NCBI GenBank assembly: GCA_015066115.1
Contig: SVOZ01000003.1
Coordinates: 124,001 to 188,000, forward strand
DNA length: 64,000 nt
Reading direction: 5' to 3'
From: Oscillospiraceae bacterium
GTDB taxonomy: Bacteria > Bacillota > Clostridia > Oscillospirales > Ruminococcaceae
Part shown: piece after piece, positions 25,805 through 33,802 of the stretch
Layout: every line of letters starts with the position of its first letter
How positions within the stretch are numbered: position 1 is the stretch's first letter
Program-made: the position numbers and the translations under genes
Notes under the pieces: generated by a model
Database searches by the model: none
What the model was told of the DNA's origin: nothing
The model's input: only the letters and a program-made list of their open reading frames with translations

Positions 25805-26425
25805 GTGAAAAAATACTATTGCCCGTATTGTGGCGAAAAGGTTCTTACAGCAAATCAAAAGCGTTTTTCTCCGCGTGTAGAGGTTTTTAAAGCGGATAAA
25901 TATGTAAATAGCTTGTGGTTTACCTGTAAAAATTGCCACAATGTAGTCAGCCATAAATTAAGCGACAAAGCAGATAAATACATTAAAATTCTGTTGATTG
26001 TGTTTTTGCTAATTTATGTTTTGTCCTATTTAATCTCGCCTATAGTAAAAGGTGTTTTTGTGCTGATTTCTATTTTTGTAATTATTACAGCCTTTTCTGT
26101 GGCTTACTGTGTAATTAGTGAGAATTTTTCTTTGTTTGTCAGAAGAGAAGGAGAGTACAACGATGTGTTTTTGGATGCAAAGGTCAACTTTTTTGACAAA
26201 TACGACTTTTGTGAGGATGCAATATATTGCCTTAAGCCCTCGAAGGAGTACACACAATTAACAAATATTAAGAGAGAGTACATAATAGCGATTACTCAAT
26301 GCAACAAGGAAAACAACACCTGCAAATTGAGGATGATCAAGCCAGAATTTACTCAAATAAAAGAGGATGTAATCTTTGAAATTTATCACGAGGATAAGCA
26401 TATCGGTACCGCGCAAATTAAGTAA
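25805..26425 (+). CDS. Zinc-ribbon membrane protein, paralogue A
   Basis: A 206-residue protein of unknown function. It begins with a zinc ribbon (MKKYYCPYCGEKV, then WFTCKNCHNV), followed by two adjacent membrane helices (about 60-80 and 84-104) and a soluble C-terminal part of about 100 residues. GTG 25805 is placed after AGAGGTGAG and aligns the N-terminus with the next gene's protein; ATG 25784 would lie upstream of that Shine-Dalgarno. AT-rich compared with the flanks. The neighbouring gene is a diverged copy. Confidence 0.65.
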   Translation: MKKYYCPYCGEKVLTANQKRFSPRVEVFKADKYVNSLWFTCKNCHNVVSHKLSDKADKYIKILLIVFLLIYVLSYLISPIVKGVFVLISIFVIITAFSVAYCVISENFSLFVRREGEYNDVFLDAKVNFFDKYDFCEDAIYCLKPSKEYTQLTNIKREYIIAITQCNKENNTCKLRMIKPEFTQIKEDVIFEIYHEDKHIGTAQIK

Positions 26426-26465
26426 ATACGCGTATAGATATAAAGCTTAAAAGAGGTAAGATGCT

Positions 26466-27044
26466 ATGAAAAAATATTATTATTGCCCACATTGCGGCGA
26501 GAAGCACATACCGTGGAATGAAAAATTTCCACGAAGGTATAGAGGATTGATGTGTAATAAAGTTGATAAAGGAATTTCTCTTAGGTGTCATCCACTATTT
26601 TGGAGAATTTATTTACCTGCAGTTGTGTTTTGCATAATAGGCTGCTTTGTTTTTCTACCTATATTTAGATTTTTAGCTCAAATTTTTATATTATTAATAA
26701 TTATTTCAATTTTGCTGATAGATTTTGTTGTTGTATTTTTTTCTAAATTTGTAAAAGATGATGAATATGGCAAGGTAACGTTTGACTATAAGGGTACAAT
26801 GGAATTTGCTGAAGATTTTAAAAATCCTAAACTTCATTTTTTGCGAGAATCGGTTGTTATTCTGATTGTAAATGATACTCGAGTACCTATTCGTATTGAG
26901 CCTATTGAAATCAAAGAGCGGTTAGGAAAATTTAAATTTGATTGTGTGCGCTGTGAACATAAAAATAAAATCAACACCAAATTAAAAAATCTAAAGGTTC
27001 TTGACGAAAATCAAACACTTGGCTGGATGACTCTTGAGGACTAA
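26466..27044 (+). CDS. Zinc-ribbon membrane protein, paralogue B
   Basis: A 192-residue protein with the same layout as its upstream neighbour: MKKYYYCPHCGEKH at the start, two membrane helices (about 54-75 and 78-98), then a soluble tail. The second Cys pair of the ribbon is reduced to one visible Cys (LRCHPLF), so metal binding may be weakened. It starts 40 bases after paralogue A behind AAGAGGTAAG. The pair looks like a tandem duplication. Function unknown. Confidence 0.65.
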   Translation: MKKYYYCPHCGEKHIPWNEKFPRRYRGLMCNKVDKGISLRCHPLFWRIYLPAVVFCIIGCFVFLPIFRFLAQIFILLIIISILLIDFVVVFFSKFVKDDEYGKVTFDYKGTMEFAEDFKNPKLHFLRESVVILIVNDTRVPIRIEPIEIKERLGKFKFDCVRCEHKNKINTKLKNLKVLDENQTLGWMTLED

Positions 27045-27105
27045 TTAAATTCTGGCAGTACACAACGGACGGCACTCTGATTGTTAAAACAGGGAGATGA
27101 AATTT

Positions 27106-27483
27106 TTGTTTTATCAAGAATATCTAAAAAAATACGCGGGGTTTTCAAAAGCCTTTAATGAGTTTTTATATTGGTGTCTTTCTGAAGATAAAGAAGCGTC
27201 TTTTGCAAGGGCACGAGGCGATGTTTCCAGCAAAGAAATCTTGCTTAATCTTGATGACAAGGAAAAGCTTTTGGCTCAAAAACTAATAAGAGAACGCTTA
27301 GAATGTACCGATGACATTTTTGCTGTTAAGCTTCTTAGCTATTGTGGCGAGACTGCAGATATTCCTTTGATAGAGAAAAAACTAAGTTTTTATATAGAAA
27401 AAGACAAGAATAAGGATTGCAACTTTGAATATTGTATAAATACCTGTAGAGAAGTTATAAAAACTTTAAAAAACAAAAGATAA
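27106..27483 (+). CDS. Small uncharacterised protein, possibly helical-repeat
   Basis: About 125 residues. The sequence is helix-rich, with a pattern (KLLSYCGETADIPLIEKKL) faintly like HEAT repeats, seen in some immunity-type orphan proteins; this is a guess. The start is unsure: GGGAG touches ATG 27097 directly, so TTG 27106, nine bases after it, is preferred. AT-rich, no recognised family, 19 bases before the next gene. Confidence 0.5.
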   Translation: MFYQEYLKKYAGFSKAFNEFLYWCLSEDKEASFARARGDVSSKEILLNLDDKEKLLAQKLIRERLECTDDIFAVKLLSYCGETADIPLIEKKLSFYIEKDKNKDCNFEYCINTCREVIKTLKNKR

Positions 27484-27502
27484 TAAAAGGCGAAATGTAA
27501 TA

Positions 27503-27979
27503 ATGAATATGGTAAAAAATTTGATTCGCGACCATCTTAAAGAAATTGAAGAGTATTGCCGTCCTTTGGAAGAAAAAGGATTGGTTAAGCGATATTATAC
27601 CTATGGGATAGAATATTGCGGGAATGGGTATTCAATAAAAGTTTGCTGCGAAAGATATTCCTATAATGAGATTTACATAGGTGTTGATTTTCCAACCAGT
27701 TATAAAAATAGTCCTTTTACTTTTAATGTTTTTAGGGAATATTACCGTGTGTGTTCTGAAGAAAGTTATTGGAAAAAACACATTCTCGTAGACTTTACTA
27801 AATTAGATGTCGATCTAGAGAAGAGAATATTGAAAAGCCTATATATAATGATCGATTTTTTGTTAGAGCACTTTGATAAGCTAACGGATGTAACGTATTG
27901 TGAAAAAAGGCAGTGGGATTTAGTTTCTTGCTATAAAAGATACTATCAGATAGTGGAACAGCAATCGAAAAAAATCTAG
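27503..27979 (+). CDS. Uncharacterised soluble protein
   Basis: A 158-residue protein with no signal or membrane segment, rich in Tyr and Glu, and with several Cys. I do not recognise the family. ATG 27503 has only a distant AAAAGG. It is the last gene of the AT-rich stretch 25.7-28.0 kb and ends just before the second copy of the REP-like module. Confidence 0.55.
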   Translation: MNMVKNLIRDHLKEIEEYCRPLEEKGLVKRYYTYGIEYCGNGYSIKVCCERYSYNEIYIGVDFPTSYKNSPFTFNVFREYYRVCSEESYWKKHILVDFTKLDVDLEKRILKSLYIMIDFLLEHFDKLTDVTYCEKRQWDLVSCYKRYYQIVEQQSKKI

Positions 27980-27992
27980 GAAACAATCACGT

Positions 27993-28066
27993 GACGGTTC
28001 TGTGATTGAGTTATAACATCAAAAATTATCCATAAACAGCGGCCTAAGTTTAGGCCGCTGTTTTTA
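27993..28066. repeat. REP-like motif plus terminator module, copy 2
   Basis: GACGGTTCTG (27993-28002) inside a small inverted repeat (CAATCAC at 27984-27990 and GTGATTG at 28001-28007), followed 43 bases from its start by the ACAGCGG terminator stem. It matches the module at 23693-23767 in motif and spacing. Confidence 0.5.
28036..28066 (+). terminator. Intrinsic terminator
   Basis: ACAGCGGCCTA pairs with TAGGCCGCTGT around AGTT, followed by five T. Ends the accessory transcript. Confidence 0.9.
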
Positions 28067-28075
28067 TCTTTTGTA

Positions 28076-28104
28076 TTGAAAAAAACTAAAGGATGGAATA
28101 TAAT
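28076..28104 (+). promoter_or_regulatory. Promoter for the cwlD-like amidase and radA
   Basis: TTGAAA (28076-28081), 17-base spacer, TATAAT (28099-28104). The leader to the start codon is about 60 bases. Confidence 0.7.
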
Positions 28105-28171
28105 AAAAGCAGAGAATAAAAGCGCCGAAAAAATCATAGTTTTTTATAAGCTTAATTTGGAGGCGCTTTTT

Positions 28172-28921
28172 TTGAAAATAGTTTATTCGCGGTATTTTAA
28201 AAGGCTTGCTCTTGCGGCAGTGTCGGCTGTTCTTATTTTTGCGCTGACCGCCTTTCTTATAAAAATCCATAACCCTGCACAGCTTGTTTCTACGCGGCTT
28301 GAAACAACAATAGTGCCCTGCGTTGTGCTTGATGCCGGTCACGGCGGATTTGATGGCGGAGCCACTTCGGTTTACGGGGAGCTCGAAAAGGATATAAACC
28401 TTGAAATTGCCCTTAAAACCGAGACTTTTCTAAAGCTTTTCGGCTTTAGAGTCGTTATGACTAGAACCGATGGCAGCGCACTTGCAAACACCAAAAAAGA
28501 GGATATGTATAAGCGGCTTGAAATAATAAAAAGCTGTCCTGATTCGGTTTTTGTAAGCATTCATCAGAATAATTTTTCGCAGAGTAAATATTTCGGAGCG
28601 CAGATGTTTTACGGCAGTAACAATAAAGAGGATAGCAAGGCTTTGGCGCTGTTGTTGCAGGAAAATTTTAAAACCAATCTAAATGCTCAAAACACAAGGC
28701 AGGCAAAATCGGCACCGAGCGACCTTTTCCTTTTTAAAAAATCGCCTGTGCCAAGCGTGCTAATCGAGTGCGGCTTTCTGTCGAATTATGATGAGGCAAG
28801 GCTGCTTGCAAATTCCGAATACCAAAAACAGATCGCATTTACAATAGCACAAAGCGTTGTGCAGTATTACCTAAATCAAAATATTGAAAGGACTTATAAA
28901 AATGGCTCAGCAGAAGTTTAA
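28172..28921 (+). CDS. N-acetylmuramoyl-L-alanine amidase, CwlD-like
   Basis: A 249-residue protein: basic N-terminus, one membrane anchor (about 13-32), then an Amidase_3 domain. Zinc ligands are visible in VLDAGHGGFDGG (about 50), LEKDINLE and SIHQN, and the catalytic Glu in VLIECGFLSN. The size and single anchor match CwlD, the sporulation amidase that helps make muramic-delta-lactam in spore cortex; vegetative amidases usually carry extra wall-binding domains. TTG 28172 follows GGAGGCGC. It overlaps radA by 20 bases. Confidence 0.85.
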   Translation: MKIVYSRYFKRLALAAVSAVLIFALTAFLIKIHNPAQLVSTRLETTIVPCVVLDAGHGGFDGGATSVYGELEKDINLEIALKTETFLKLFGFRVVMTRTDGSALANTKKEDMYKRLEIIKSCPDSVFVSIHQNNFSQSKYFGAQMFYGSNNKEDSKALALLLQENFKTNLNAQNTRQAKSAPSDLFLFKKSPVPSVLIECGFLSNYDEARLLANSEYQKQIAFTIAQSVVQYYLNQNIERTYKNGSAEV

Positions 28922-30284
28922 AACGGTGTATGTTTGTTCTGAGTGCGGCGCACAAAGCGCAAAGTGGAGCGGCAAATGCTCATATTGCGGCAAATGGAAC
29001 ACTCTCGAAGAGGAAACTGTGCTAAGCGGCGGCTCTAAAGGACAGGATGTCTTTTTGGACACAGTAAGCCTTGAATACACCGAGCCTAAGAATATAAACG
29101 ATATCGGCACAGAGGACGAGCATAGATACTTTACAGGCGTTTCAGAGCTTGACAGAGTGCTCGGTGGCGGACTTGTTAAAGGCTCGCTTGTGCTTCTTAG
29201 CGGCGACCCCGGAATAGGAAAATCGACACTTCTTTTGCAAATATGTAAGTATCTTTGCGAGGGACTAAAGGTGCTTTATGTATCGGGTGAGGAGTCTGCA
29301 AGGCAGATCAAATTGCGCGCCCAGCGCCTTTCGGTTGAGAGTGAAAACCTTTATCTTGTTTCGCAAACAAACGTTGAAACGATAATTAATACCATTGCAA
29401 AGTTTGCCCCCGACGTTGTAATGATAGACTCTATTCAGACAATGAGCCTTTCATCCGTTTCGTCCTCGACGGGAAGCGTTACGCAGGTAAGAGAATGCAC
29501 AAATGCCTTTATGAAAACGGCCAAAACTGCCGAAATTCCTATTTTTATAGTCGGACACGTTAACAAAGACGGCGCCATCGCAGGCCCCAAGGTGCTTGAG
29601 CATATAGTTGACACCGTGCTTTACTTTGAGGGCGACCGAAATATGTCTTACCGCATTTTAAGAGCCACCAAAAACCGCTTTGGCTCAACAAATGAGATTG
29701 GCGTCTTTGAAATGCAGTCGCAGGGACTTGTTGAGATCCCTAACCCATCGCAGATGCTGCTTTCCGAGCGTCCCGTTGGGGTTTCTGGCTCCTGCGTTGT
29801 TTGCGTTATGGAGGGGACCCGTCCAATTCTTGCTGAGGTGCAGGCGCTTGTTTCAAAAAGCGGACTTGCCGCTCCGAGAAGGGTGTCAACAGGCTTCGAT
29901 TACAGTAAAATGGCAATGATAATCGCAGTTCTTGAAAAAAGAGTGGGCTACTTCTTTGGCAACCTTGATGCTTACCTTAACGTAGTCGGCGGACTTAAAC
30001 TTGATGAGCCTGCCGCCGATCTTGCAGTTGCGGCGGCGCTTGTTTCAAGCCTTGTTGACCGCCCTGTTGATGAAAAAGCACTTGTTTTCGGCGAGATCGG
30101 ACTTGCAGGTGAAATCAGAAGCGTTATGAACGCCGAAGAGAGAATAAGGGAAGCCAAAAGGCTCGGCTTTCACAAATGCATTATACCCAAGCAAAATGCA
30201 GTTAAGCTTACACAAAGCATAGAAGGCGTTGAAATTATAGGCGTTTCAAACATTAAGGAAGCTCTGAGTCATTTAAAGAATTAA
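28902..30284 (+). CDS. radA: DNA repair protein RadA
   Basis: A 460-residue RadA (Sms), a hexameric DnaB-like helicase that extends D-loops in recombinational repair. N-terminal zinc finger C12/C15/C26/C29, Walker A GDPGIGKST (about 101-109), the RadA-specific KNRFG motif (about 257-261) and a Lon-protease-like C-terminal domain without the catalytic dyad are all visible. ATG 28902 is preceded by GAAAGGA. The start overlaps the amidase gene, so the two are coupled. Confidence 0.97.
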   Translation: MAQQKFKTVYVCSECGAQSAKWSGKCSYCGKWNTLEEETVLSGGSKGQDVFLDTVSLEYTEPKNINDIGTEDEHRYFTGVSELDRVLGGGLVKGSLVLLSGDPGIGKSTLLLQICKYLCEGLKVLYVSGEESARQIKLRAQRLSVESENLYLVSQTNVETIINTIAKFAPDVVMIDSIQTMSLSSVSSSTGSVTQVRECTNAFMKTAKTAEIPIFIVGHVNKDGAIAGPKVLEHIVDTVLYFEGDRNMSYRILRATKNRFGSTNEIGVFEMQSQGLVEIPNPSQMLLSERPVGVSGSCVVCVMEGTRPILAEVQALVSKSGLAAPRRVSTGFDYSKMAMIIAVLEKRVGYFFGNLDAYLNVVGGLKLDEPAADLAVAAALVSSLVDRPVDEKALVFGEIGLAGEIRSVMNAEERIREAKRLGFHKCIIPKQNAVKLTQSIEGVEIIGVSNIKEALSHLKN

Positions 30285-30553
30285 CCTCAGGCTCTGAAGG
30301 CTTGTCGGGCGGATCAAAGTAGATGCATCCTTTGGTGCCTTGGTGTTTTGATGCCTTGGTGTCGCTTAAACAGCAGTATCCTTCCCTTTGATGTTTGCAG
30401 TTAAAGCTGCAGGAGATCAGGTTCATAAATTACACCACCGCACTTATTTTTTGACATTATTTTTAATTTATACACCTATTTTTTGTAGTAGGAATGTTAT
30501 AATCAGCCTCTTTTTTACAACACTATTTGTAAACTGTATAAAGAGGCTGTATT
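30285..30553. other. 269-base intergenic region without a gene
   Basis: Holds a short direct repeat (TGCCTTGGTGT at 30336-30346 and 30352-30362). It also holds TTGACA at 30451-30456 without a matching -10, and TATAAT at 30498-30503 without a clear -35. No reading frame is convincing. Transcription of the downstream adaptor/permease pair must start here or run through from radA. Confidence 0.5.
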
Positions 30554-31258
30554 ATGAAATTAACAAGATTTATTCTTTCGTGTGTTATAGTTGCGGCAGC
30601 AGTTTTTGCTGCCGTAAATATTTTTTCAGACAATTCTGTTCTTGTTTCGGTTGCTAAAATTAAAAATGAAACCTACTCGCCGAGCATTTATCTGAGCGGA
30701 ACTGTGTCTGATATGGATCTTAGCTCGCTGCAGAATATCGAGGATATTGAGGTGGTTGCGCCTTCAAATGAAATGAATGTAACTGTGCTTGTGGGGGAAT
30801 CCTCAATAAGCAAAATAAAGCTCGGACAAAAAGCGGTAATAACAACAAATGCTTTTAAGGAAAAAGAGTATAATGCCGTTGTTGATAAAATAGCCGATAG
30901 CGCAAAAAAAGTAAGCTTGGGTGCGGGCAAGATCGTCGCAGTAGAGGTAAGGCTTAAAATTACAGATGCTGACGAAAATCTTAAATCGGGCTTTAGTGCA
31001 AAGGCAAAGATCTTTACAGACGAGCCAACGCAGGTGACCGTTCTTCCTTATTCCGCCGTGCTTGAGGATGATAAGGGAGAATATGTTTATCTCTGTCAGC
31101 AGGGCAGAGCGGTTCGCCGAAATGTTAAAACCGGCCGAGAGCTTGAAAATGGCTACGAGGTCATTTCGGGAGTTGGAGCGGGGGATGTTGTTATCACCTC
31201 GCCTGCACTCATTTCAAAAAGCGGAGCCGACATTTATGTAAGCGGGGAGGAGCTTTAG
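30554..31258 (+). CDS. Membrane-fusion (adaptor) protein of an ABC exporter, HlyD/MacA-like
   Basis: A 234-residue protein with an N-terminal membrane anchor (about 5-24) and then beta-rich segments typical of the adaptor family: VAPSNEMNVTVLVGES, a barrel-like region ending with LKSGFSAKAKIF, and a membrane-proximal VLPYSAVLEDDKGEYVY. The long helical hairpin and most of a lipoyl domain are missing, as in short Gram-positive adaptors. The stop shares a base with the start of the permease gene. Substrate unknown. Confidence 0.75.
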   Translation: MKLTRFILSCVIVAAAVFAAVNIFSDNSVLVSVAKIKNETYSPSIYLSGTVSDMDLSSLQNIEDIEVVAPSNEMNVTVLVGESSISKIKLGQKAVITTNAFKEKEYNAVVDKIADSAKKVSLGAGKIVAVEVRLKITDADENLKSGFSAKAKIFTDEPTQVTVLPYSAVLEDDKGEYVYLCQQGRAVRRNVKTGRELENGYEVISGVGAGDVVITSPALISKSGADIYVSGEEL

Positions 31259-32433
31259 TGAACCTCTTTGTTTCGGTTTTAAAAGGCTTTAAAAGGCGCA
31301 AGGCTAATCTTTTGTTTCCGGTACTTGGCGTGGCACTCGGCGTTATGCTGGTTGTGCTTGTTTCAAGCGTTGGAGCGGTTGGAAAAGCGGCGGTGTCAAA
31401 GGAGATTTCCTCGCTTGGCCTTGGTGGGCTTATGATTTCTGCAGAAGATGGCGGATTTTTGGGCGGCGGGGAGCTTGAGTGCATAAGAAACACCCCGATG
31501 TTAGATAAGGCAACACCCATCATCTACACCTATTCTCAGGTGCAATGCGCAAACGATCAAAGCGACTGCATTTTGTGGGGCATAGATGACTATTCAGATG
31601 ATATTATGAATATCTCGGTTTTTTACGGAAGGCAGATAACAAAAAGTGATTTGATCGCCCACAAAAACGTCTGCCTTGTTGATGCGTCTTATGCTAAAAA
31701 AACTCACGGACGGGAAAACATAATCGGAAAAACCGTTAGCCTTTCCATTAATGCAGAGGATATTGAATTTACCATTGTCGGAGTAACCGATAGCGGCAAG
31801 AGCCTTGTTAAAAATATAGTTTCGGATTATATTCCTTGCCTTGTCTACGTTCCCTACACGGTTTTGAGGGTTGTCGGCGGCGAGGATCAATTTTCTGCCA
31901 TTGCCGCAAATGTAAAAGAAAGCGTGGATTTTAATAGAGCGGAAACTGCCGTTGTAAATAAACTGTATGAATACGGCACTCAAAATAGCTCCTACAAAAT
32001 AGAAAATATGTTTAACTATACCCAGACCATCGACAGGATTCTTGATATAATAACCCTTGTGCTTTCGGGAATTGCCGCCATATCACTTGTGGTTTCGGGA
32101 ATGTCTGTTATGACGGTTATGCTTTTTTCGGTCGGCGAAAGAACACACGAGATCGGCATAAAAAAGGCGATAGGAGCCTCTTTTTTTGATATTCTTTTTG
32201 AATTTTTATTAGAATCTGTTATAATAACGGTGATAGGCTGCCTTTTGGGGACGGCGATCGGGACGACGCTTTCGTTTGTTCTCTGTAAAGCCTTTTCACT
32301 TTACCCGATTTTTGACAGCAGAATGATAGTGATCTGCATCACCGTGACAGCTCTGTTCGGACTTCTTTTTGGGATTTATCCTGCAACAAGAGCCGCAAGG
32401 TTAAATCCTGCCGTTGCACTAAGACAAAAATAA
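31258..32433 (+). CDS. FtsX/MacB-type ABC transporter permease
   Basis: A 391-residue permease with the MacB layout: one N-terminal helix (about 18-40), a large extracytoplasmic domain (about 45-255), then three helices near the end. The C-terminal FtsX domain has GERTHEIGIKKAIGAS and the final PATRAARLNPAVALR. GTG 31258 overlaps the adaptor stop. An ATPase partner would be expected between or beside the two genes but is absent, so it must be encoded elsewhere if the exporter works. Confidence 0.85.
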   Translation: MNLFVSVLKGFKRRKANLLFPVLGVALGVMLVVLVSSVGAVGKAAVSKEISSLGLGGLMISAEDGGFLGGGELECIRNTPMLDKATPIIYTYSQVQCANDQSDCILWGIDDYSDDIMNISVFYGRQITKSDLIAHKNVCLVDASYAKKTHGRENIIGKTVSLSINAEDIEFTIVGVTDSGKSLVKNIVSDYIPCLVYVPYTVLRVVGGEDQFSAIAANVKESVDFNRAETAVVNKLYEYGTQNSSYKIENMFNYTQTIDRILDIITLVLSGIAAISLVVSGMSVMTVMLFSVGERTHEIGIKKAIGASFFDILFEFLLESVIITVIGCLLGTAIGTTLSFVLCKAFSLYPIFDSRMIVICITVTALFGLLFGIYPATRAARLNPAVALRQK

Positions 32434-32443
32434 GGAGCATAAT

Positions 32444-33184
32444 ATGAAAATTGAAAGCCCAAACCTGCCTTGCGGTAAGGTAACCCTTTTTGCCGCGGCA
32501 GAAAGTTATCCCGAGCTTAAAACCGAGCTTGAAAATCTTGGCGCCGAGGTTATAACCGTAAAAAAAGATATGACCTTTGAAATGCACGAGGCCGACCATC
32601 CCGATATGCATATTCATCACCTTGGCGGCAAAGAAATTATGCTTTATAAAGAGGATGAGTATCTTGCAAAAGAGCTTTTAAATAAAGGCTTTGAGCATGT
32701 TTTTGCGCATAGCAGCAAGCAGGGAAAATACCCCGAGTGCACTGCTCTTAATGCCCTCAGAATAGGCGATCTCCTTTTGTGCAGCGAAAAGACGGTTGAT
32801 AGAAATCTTAGGGAATACGCCGAAAAAAACAAAATAGAAATAATAAACTGCCGCCAGGGCTATGCAAGATGCGCATCCTGTGTGGTTTCGGAAAATGCTG
32901 TGATTACAGCTGATAAGTCGGTTTATAATGCCTTAAAAGACAGGGTGGATGTCTTGCTTATATCTCAGGGTTTTATCCGCCACGGAGAGAATTATGACGG
33001 AATGATAGGCGGCTGCAGCTCGATGATAGATAAAAATAAGCTTGCCTTTTTCGGCGATGTAACCCGCCATCCCGATCATAAATTAATTGAAAACTTTTTG
33101 AATAATCACTCGGTTACACAAGTTAGCTTGGGCAGCGGCGAGCTTACGGATGTCGGAACCTTTATTCCGCTTGAAACAGAGTAA
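32444..33184 (+). CDS. Uncharacterised protein (possibly DUF6873/GME-fold-like)
   Basis: A 246-residue soluble protein. It contains NCRQGYARCASCVVSENAVITADKSV and GGCSSMIDKNKLAFFGDV, which remind me of a clostridial family with a guanidino-modifying-enzyme-like fold; this is from memory and unverified. Cys residues are clustered (four within ten residues plus GGCS). Starts 10 bases after the permease behind AAGGAG, so it shares that transcript. Function unknown. Confidence 0.6.
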   Translation: MKIESPNLPCGKVTLFAAAESYPELKTELENLGAEVITVKKDMTFEMHEADHPDMHIHHLGGKEIMLYKEDEYLAKELLNKGFEHVFAHSSKQGKYPECTALNALRIGDLLLCSEKTVDRNLREYAEKNKIEIINCRQGYARCASCVVSENAVITADKSVYNALKDRVDVLLISQGFIRHGENYDGMIGGCSSMIDKNKLAFFGDVTRHPDHKLIENFLNNHSVTQVSLGSGELTDVGTFIPLETE

Positions 33185-33213
33185 AACTTATTTAAAATAT
33201 TTTGTAAAAACAC

Positions 33214-33242
33214 TTGATTTTTGTATTGACTTGTGCTAATAT
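33214..33242 (+). promoter_or_regulatory. Promoter for rplS
   Basis: TTGATT (33214-33219), 17-base spacer, TAATAT (33237-33242). Transcription would start near 33249, at the beginning of the structured leader. Confidence 0.65.
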
Positions 33243-33248
33243 ATAAGG

Positions 33249-33345
33249 GCATTTGAGTTTCCGCGCCTTTGAGCGTGGGGGTTAATGCTTGACGAAAGTC
33301 ACGACATTAAAGCGGATAGTCCTCTGCCACATATATATTTTTGGT
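33249..33345 (+). ncRNA. Structured leader RNA upstream of rplS (candidate L19 autoregulatory leader)
   Basis: Stem 1: CCGCGC (33261-33266) with GCGTGG (33273-33278). Stem 2: GTTAATG (33281-33287) with CATTAA (33305-33310), topped by GAC-GAAA-GTC (33291-33300). The following GCGG (33312-33315) and CCAC (33327-33330) can pair with CCGC and GTGG of stem 1, giving an alternative fold. Position and size suggest a ribosomal protein leader, where L19 binds its own message. The match to the known L19 leader family was not checked. Confidence 0.5.
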
Positions 33346-33379
33346 AAGAATGTCTGAAAATTAAGGAGGAAGAACATCG

Positions 33380-33724
33380 ATGGATGCTCTCAAACTGATG
33401 GCAAACGAATGCCTCAAAGAAAATGCGCCTGTTTTCTCGATCGGTGACACCGTTAAGGTTCACGTTAAGATCAAGGAAGGCGAAAGAGAAAGAATTCAGG
33501 TTTTTGAAGGAACAGTTATTGCTCGCAAGCACAGCGGCGTTTCTGAGACCTTCACCGTTCGCAGAGTGTCTTACGGCGTTGGCGTTGAAAGAGTTTTCCC
33601 TCTTCACTCGCCTAACATCGACAAGCTCGAGATCGTCAGAAAAGGTAAAGCTCGCAGAGCTAAGCTTTATTATCTGCGCGACAGAGTCGGTAAAGCCGCT
33701 AAGGTTAAAGAACAGATCAACTGA
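33380..33724 (+). CDS. rplS: 50S ribosomal protein L19
   Basis: A 114-residue L19, standard length; it sits at the interface of the 30S and 50S subunits. Motifs [43 protein letters not shown] and [12 protein letters not shown] are diagnostic. AAGGAGGA lies 12 bases before ATG 33380. rplS usually follows trmD; here it has its own promoter and leader, and leads into lepB-rbgA-rnhB, a common clostridial order. A terminator follows. Confidence 0.98.
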   Translation: MDALKLMANECLKENAPVFSIGDTVKVHVKIKEGERERIQVFEGTVIARKHSGVSETFTVRRVSYGVGVERVFPLHSPNIDKLEIVRKGKARRAKLYYLRDRVGKAAKVKEQIN

Positions 33725-33735
33725 ATACGGCAACA

Positions 33736-33763
33736 TAAAAAGGGACTTTACTGTCCCTTTTTT
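33736..33763 (+). terminator. Intrinsic terminator after rplS
   Basis: AAAAAGGGAC pairs with GTCCCTTTTT around TTTACT, ending in T. It may leak into lepB, for which I see no separate promoter. Confidence 0.8.
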
Positions 33764-33802
33764 GCTATCCGAAGTTAAATTTAAGTCCGGTTGGTGATGA
33801 AA

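Noticed and set aside
30336..30362. Direct repeat TGCCTTGGTGT, possible start of an array
   Set aside because: Only two short copies in a non-coding stretch; no CRISPR-like spacing or cas genes.
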